Assembly (NCBI GenBank): GCA_039649115.1
Contig: JBBWZQ010000342.1
Location: 1 to 10,116 of the forward strand
Source: DATEJJ01 sp039649115
Lineage (GTDB): Bacteria > Actinomycetota > Actinomycetes > Mycobacteriales > Micromonosporaceae
DNA length: 10,116 nt
Direction: 5' to 3'
Part shown: positions 6,794 to 10,116 of the stretch, one piece after another
Layout: every line of letters begins with the position of its first letter
Numbering within the stretch: position 1 is the stretch's first letter
The notes under the pieces: model-generated
Databases searched by the model: none
The model's input: only the letters and a program-made list of their open reading frames with translations
What the model was told of the DNA's origin: nothing
Translations under genes and position numbers: made by a program

Positions 6794-7741
6794 ATGCCCG
6801 GTGCCGGATTCGTCGCGGTGGTCGGCGAGGCGGTCGCTGACGCCTTCCCGTCCTCCGCCGCCACCGCAGACTCGCTGGACCTGCGGGTGCGGCCGGGTGG
6901 CAGCCCGGTCAACACGGCCGTGGCCCTGGCCAGGCTGGGGGTACCCGCGCGCTTCCTCGGCCGGCTGTCCCCCGGCGTGCTCGGCACCCTGCTGCGGGAC
7001 CACCTGGCGGCGTCCGGCGTGGACCTGTCCGCCAGCATCACGGCCGAGGGCAGCGCGAGCCTCGCCATCGCGTCCGTGGATCCCGAGGGGCACACCAGCT
7101 ACGACTTCTACCTGCGCGGCGCCACCGACTGGGCGTGGCGCGCCGACGAGCTGGCCGCGTCCCGGGTGGCGGGGGCCGCCTGCGTGCACGCCGGCTCGCT
7201 GGCACTCGCACTCGAACCGGGCGGCCCGCTGATCGAGGACCTGCTGGCGGCGGTCCGGCCCACCGCGACGGTGTCGGTCGACCCGAACGTCCGGCCGGGC
7301 ATCGTGCCCGCCGTCGCCTACCAGGAGGGGATAGAGCGCTGGTGCCGGCTGGCGGACATCCTGCGGATGAGCGACGAGGACCTCGCGGTCCTGCGGCCGG
7401 ACGGGGACTTCGGGCAGGCGTGCGGGCGGTGGCACGCGGCGGGAGTTCGGCTCGTGGTGCTGACCCGGGGCCGGTACGGGGCGATGGCCTCGCTGGACGG
7501 CACCCGGGTCGAGGTACCGGCCGTGCCGGTGGCCGTGGTGGACACCGTGGGCGCGGGCGACTCGTTCACCGCCGGGCTGCTGCGGTGGCTGTGGCACCAC
7601 GGGCACCTCGCCACCCGGCTCGCCGGCATCCAACCGGACGACGTGGTACAGGCGATGACGTTTGCGGTCGAGGTGGCCGCGCGCACCTGCGCGGTACAGG
7701 GTGCCGACCCGCCCTGGGCCCGCGATCTGGGCCTGTCCTGA
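6794..7741 (+). CDS. PfkB-family carbohydrate kinase (probable fructokinase)
   Basis: 315 residues of the ribokinase/PfkB fold. FVAVVGEAVADAF (6-18) is the N-terminal strand and substrate Asp region, PGGSPVNTAVALARLG (34-49) the substrate-binding di-glycine, SVDPNVRPG the mid-domain motif, LVVLTRGRYGA the nucleotide-site strand, and DTVGAGDSFTAG (250-261) the PfkB signature 2 with catalytic base Asp256 and the GAGD anion hole. It should phosphorylate a sugar with ATP in the cytosol. Next to an FrcBCA-like importer, fructose (giving fructose 6-phosphate) is the best guess; ribose, 2-keto-3-deoxygluconate or others are possible. The ATG at 6794 was chosen because AGGGAG ends 5 nt upstream and the fold begins directly after. 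An upstream in-frame ATG at 6731 lacks such a site. Divergent from the importer and probably under the same operators. Confidence 0.92.
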   Translation: MPGAGFVAVVGEAVADAFPSSAATADSLDLRVRPGGSPVNTAVALARLGVPARFLGRLSPGVLGTLLRDHLAASGVDLSASITAEGSASLAIASVDPEGHTSYDFYLRGATDWAWRADELAASRVAGAACVHAGSLALALEPGGPLIEDLLAAVRPTATVSVDPNVRPGIVPAVAYQEGIERWCRLADILRMSDEDLAVLRPDGDFGQACGRWHAAGVRLVVLTRGRYGAMASLDGTRVEVPAVPVAVVDTVGAGDSFTAGLLRWLWHHGHLATRLAGIQPDDVVQAMTFAVEVAARTCAVQGADPPWARDLGLS

Positions 7742-7845
7742 TCGCTCGACCTGGGGCGTGGCGCAGCTCGTCCGCGCAACCCCGGTGAAATCATGGCGTG
7801 CGAGCATCGCAACACCGAGGCGCCAGACGTGCACTGGAGGTCCGC
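7742..7845. promoter_or_regulatory. Intergenic region ahead of the urease genes
   Basis: 104 bp between the kinase stop and ureA. It holds a small odd palindrome TGCGAGCATCGCA (7799-7811) that could be an operator or a short stem-loop, and a GC-rich D-arm-like segment (7752-7777). No clear -35/-10 pair or terminator is visible, so it is undecided whether ureABC has its own promoter here or is also read from the kinase promoter. Confidence 0.35.
7836..7840 (+). promoter_or_regulatory. Ribosome binding site fixing the TTG start of ureA
   Basis: GGAGG ends 5 nt before TTG at 7846. The frame is open further upstream, with a possible ATG around 7798, but only the TTG gives the standard 100-residue UreA and correct spacing from this site. 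Confidence 0.75.
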
Positions 7846-8148
7846 TTGTTTCTCACGCCCCACGAGCAGGAGCGGCTGCTCATCCACGTCGCGGCCGGCC
7901 TGGCGAGGCAGCGGCGCGAGCGCGGCCTGCGGCTGAACTACCCCGAGGCGGTCGCCCTGGTCACCGCGTTCCTGCTGGAGGGCGCGCGGGACGGGCGCAC
8001 GGTGGCCGAGCTGATGGAGGCCGGGCGGCACGTGCTCGGCCGCGACGACGTGCTCGACGGCGTACCGGAGATGCTCAAGGAGGTACAGGTGGAGGCGACG
8101 TTCCCGGACGGTACCAAGCTGGTGACCGTCCACCAGCCGATCCCATGA
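7846..8148 (+). CDS. ureA: Urease gamma subunit
   Basis: 100 residues, exactly the usual length of bacterial UreA. The N terminus FLTPHEQERLLIHVAAGLA matches the family start. GLRLNYPEAVALVTAFLLEGARDG is followed by TVAELM, GRHVLGRDDVLDGVPEML and VEATFPDGTKLVTVHQPIP, all near-invariant urease gamma segments. It is a structural subunit of the (UreABC)3 complex that hydrolyses urea to ammonia and carbamate in the cytosol; the active site is in UreC. Start is TTG, supported by GGAGG at 5-nt spacing and by the family length. Its stop overlaps ureB by ATGA. Separate gamma and beta genes are the common bacterial layout, unlike the fused UreA of Helicobacter. Confidence 0.96.
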   Translation: MFLTPHEQERLLIHVAAGLARQRRERGLRLNYPEAVALVTAFLLEGARDGRTVAELMEAGRHVLGRDDVLDGVPEMLKEVQVEATFPDGTKLVTVHQPIP

Positions 8149-8450
8149 TTCCCGGCGAGGTGCTGCTCGGCGACGGGCCGGTCACCATCAACGCCGGGCG
8201 GCCGGAGACCACGCTGATGGTCGTCAACACCGGCGACCGGCCGGTGCAGGTGGGCTCGCACTACCACTTCGCCGAGGCCAACCCCGCCCTCCAGTTCGAC
8301 CGGGAGGCGGCCTGGGGGCAGCGGCTCGCGGTACCGGCCGGCACGTCGGTGCGGTTCGAGCCGGGCGTGGCGCGCGAGGTGACCCTGGTACCGCTGGCCG
8401 GCCGCAGGCGGGTACCGGGCCTGCGCGGCGAGGCCGGCGGCGCACTGTGA
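8145..8450 (+). CDS. ureB: Urease beta subunit
   Basis: 101 residues, normal for UreB. It begins MIPGEVLLGDGPVTINAGR and holds the highly conserved NTGDRPVQVGSHYHFAEANPALQFDR (about 28-53) and PAGTSVRFEPG (65-75) segments, then REVTLVPLAGRRRVPGLRG. It packs on UreC in the urease trimer and is also a docking site for accessory proteins during nickel insertion in related systems. ATG overlaps the ureA stop (ATGA) and the gene ends in a GTGA overlap with ureC, so the three subunits are coupled. The C terminus (EAGGAL) is slightly shorter than that of enterobacterial UreB, within normal variation. Confidence 0.96.
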   Translation: MIPGEVLLGDGPVTINAGRPETTLMVVNTGDRPVQVGSHYHFAEANPALQFDREAAWGQRLAVPAGTSVRFEPGVAREVTLVPLAGRRRVPGLRGEAGGAL

Positions 8451-10116
8451 GCCAGATCGACAGGGCACGATACGTCGCGCTGTACGGGCCGACCGCCGGG
8501 GACCGGATCCGGCTGGCCGACACCAACCTGCTCATCGAGGTCGAGGCCGACTACTGCGCGGGGGGCGACGAGGCGGTCTTCGGCGGCGGCAAGGTGATCC
8601 GCGAGTCCATGGGACAGTCCACCGCCACCCGGGCCGACGGCGCGCCCGACACCGTCATCACCGGCGCGGTGATCCTCGACCACTGGGGCGTCATCAAGGC
8701 CGACGTCGGCCTGCGGAGCGGGCGGATCGTCGCGCTCGGCAAGGCCGGCAACCCGGACACCATGGACGGCGTCCACCCCGACCTCGTCATCGGGCCCACC
8801 ACCGAGATCATCTCCGGCAACGGGCGGATCCTCACCGCCGGCGCGATCGACACCCACGTGCACCTGATCTGCCCGCAGATCCTGGAGGAGGCGCTGGCCT
8901 CGGGCATCACCACGGTGGTCGGCGGCGGCACCGGGCCGGCCGAGGGCAGCAAGGCGACCACGGTCACGCCCGGCGCGTGGCACCTGGCCCGGATGCTGGA
9001 GTCGCTGGACCCCTGGCCGGTCAACGTGCTGTTGCTGGGCAAGGGGAACACCGTGTCCGAGGCCGCGATGTGGGAGCAACTGCGCGCCGGGGCGGGCGGG
9101 TTCAAGCTGCACGAGGACTGGGGCACCACCCCGGCGGCCATCGACGCATGTCTCCGTGTGGCGGACGCGTCCGGGGTACAGGTGTCGATACACACGGACA
9201 CCCTCAACGAGGCCGGGTTCGTCGAGGACACGCTGCGGGCGATCGCCGGGCGGGCCATCCACGCGTACCACACCGAAGGCGCCGGGGGTGGCCACGCACC
9301 CGACATCATCACGGTCGCCGGGTACCCGAACGTGCTGCCGTCCTCGACCAACCCGACCCGGCCGTACACCCGCAACACCCTCGACGAGCACCTGGACATG
9401 TTGCTGGTCTGCCACCACCTCAACGCCAGCGTGCCCGAGGACCTGGCGTTCGCGGAGAGCCGCATCCGACCGTCCACAATGGCCGCCGAGGACGTGCTGC
9501 ACGACCTCGGCGCCATCTCGATGATCGGCTCCGACTCGCAGGCGATGGGGCGGGTCGGCGAGGTGGTGCTGCGCACCTGGCAGACCGCCCACGTCATGAA
9601 GGCCAGGCGCGGCGCGCTGCCCGGGGACACCACCGCCGACAACCGGCGGGCCCGGCGCTACGTCGCGAAGTACACCATCTGCCCGGCCGTGGCCAACGGC
9701 ATCGACGCCGAGGTGGGGTCCGTCGAGGCCGGCAAGATTGCCGACCTGGTGCTGTGGGAGCCGGCGTTTTTCGGGGTACGGCCACACCTCGTCATCAAGG
9801 GCGGCATGATCGCGTGGGCCGCGATGGGTGACGCGAACGCCTCGATCCCCACCCCCCAGCCGGTCCTGCCCCGCCCGATGTTCGGCGCCTACGGCGCGAC
9901 GGCGGCCGTGACCAGCCTCGCGTTCGTGGCCCCGGCCGCGGTGGACGCGGTGCTCGGTGACCGGCTGGCGCTGCGCCGGGCGCTGGTACCCGTCGCCGAC
10001 ACGCGCTCCCGCGGCAAGGGCGACCTGCCGGAGAACGGTGCCATGCCGCAGATCGAGGTGGACCCGGACACGTTCACGGTGCGCATCGACGGCGAGGTCA
10101 TCGAGCCCGAGCCCGC
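8447..10116 (+). CDS. ureC: Urease alpha (catalytic) subunit, 3'-truncated by the window edge
   Basis: 557 residues are present; about 10-17 at the C terminus are missing, given a family length near 570. All active-site residues are in place: nickel ligands His137 and His139 (AIDTHVHL), the lysine that becomes carbamylated and bridges both nickels, Lys220 (FKLHEDWG), His249 (SIHTDTLNEAGF), His275 (HAYHTEGAGGGH) and Asp363 (GSDSQAMGR). Substrate and flap residues His222, Cys322 and His323 (VCHHLN) are also present. Numbers are +3 relative to the Klebsiella enzyme. GTG at 8447 overlaps the ureB stop (GTGA) and gives the normal N terminus (RARYVALYGPTAGDRIRLADT). The enzyme should be active once nickel-loaded by accessory proteins, whose genes would be expected downstream. 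The antisense strand also has long open frames here, a by-product of high-GC coding. Confidence 0.97.
   Translation, partial: MSQIDRARYVALYGPTAGDRIRLADTNLLIEVEADYCAGGDEAVFGGGKVIRESMGQSTATRADGAPDTVITGAVILDHWGVIKADVGLRSGRIVALGKAGNPDTMDGVHPDLVIGPTTEIISGNGRILTAGAIDTHVHLICPQILEEALASGITTVVGGGTGPAEGSKATTVTPGAWHLARMLESLDPWPVNVLLLGKGNTVSEAAMWEQLRAGAGGFKLHEDWGTTPAAIDACLRVADASGVQVSIHTDTLNEAGFVEDTLRAIAGRAIHAYHTEGAGGGHAPDIITVAGYPNVLPSSTNPTRPYTRNTLDEHLDMLLVCHHLNASVPEDLAFAESRIRPSTMAAEDVLHDLGAISMIGSDSQAMGRVGEVVLRTWQTAHVMKARRGALPGDTTADNRRARRYVAKYTICPAVANGIDAEVGSVEAGKIADLVLWEPAFFGVRPHLVIKGGMIAWAAMGDANASIPTPQPVLPRPMFGAYGATAAVTSLAFVAPAAVDAVLGDRLALRRALVPVADTRSRGKGDLPENGAMPQIEVDPDTFTVRIDGEVIEPEP

Noticed and set aside
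7752..7777. tRNA-like 5' half: acceptor-like GGGGCGT and a D-arm-like GCGC stem, recalling actinobacterial tRNA-Pro
   Set aside because: No anticodon arm or TpsiC arm (GGTTCRA) follows, and the acceptor has no 3' partner. It is at most a remnant or chance similarity.
8261..9787. Long open frame on the minus strand across ureB and ureC (about 508 codons)
   Set aside because: It is antisense to unmistakable urease genes, has a low-complexity Arg/Gly/Val-rich product and no domain. Such frames are a known by-product of GC-rich codon bias.

Overview
This window is high-GC DNA with strong G/C preference at third codon positions, GTG and TTG starts, and many 4-nt start/stop overlaps. It comes from an actinomycete. 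The frequent GTAC tetranucleotides and the urease and transporter sequences would fit Micromonosporaceae or a relative, but that family placement is a guess. No integrase, transposase, tRNA, rRNA or CRISPR array was found.

Left end (1-1669, + strand): the 3' part of a DHA2-type (EmrB/QacA-like) multidrug efflux permease overlaps by ATGA with a MarR-family regulator. This is a classic self-contained drug-efflux pair. Facing it (1704-2366, - strand) is a six-helix membrane protein with several intramembrane histidines and a His/Met-rich loop. A possible 33-residue ORF (2363-2464) lies directly upstream of it and shares a TTGA overlap with its TTG start.

Centre (2501-6525, - strand): a sugar-import operon in the order lipoprotein binding protein, permease, ATPase, LacI-family repressor. 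It most resembles FrcBCA-type fructose importers, although ribose or another monosaccharide cannot be excluded. Permease/ATPase and ATPase/repressor are translationally coupled (ATGA, GTGA). A strong hairpin separates the binding-protein gene from the permease gene. A divergent PfkB-family sugar kinase (6794-7741, + strand) would phosphorylate the imported sugar. The shared upstream region holds two tandem LacI-type operators (core GTCAACGTTGAC, 17 bp apart). These carry TTGACA hexamers on both strands, so the repressor probably controls importer, itself and kinase together. The importer leader also has an exact 18-bp tandem duplication that forms repeated stem-loops.

Right end (7846-10116, + strand): ureA, ureB and the first 557 codons of ureC, coupled by ATGA and GTGA overlaps, with all nickel-binding and catalytic residues of UreC present. 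Accessory genes (ureF, ureG, ureD) would be expected beyond the window edge.

The most interesting detail is a 16-bp imperfect tandem duplication at the 3' end of the LacI gene. Collapsing it in silico restores a reading frame whose stop overlaps by GTGA with the start of the 33-residue ORF. This suggests that a longer coupled chain (repressor, small protein, membrane protein) was recently interrupted.
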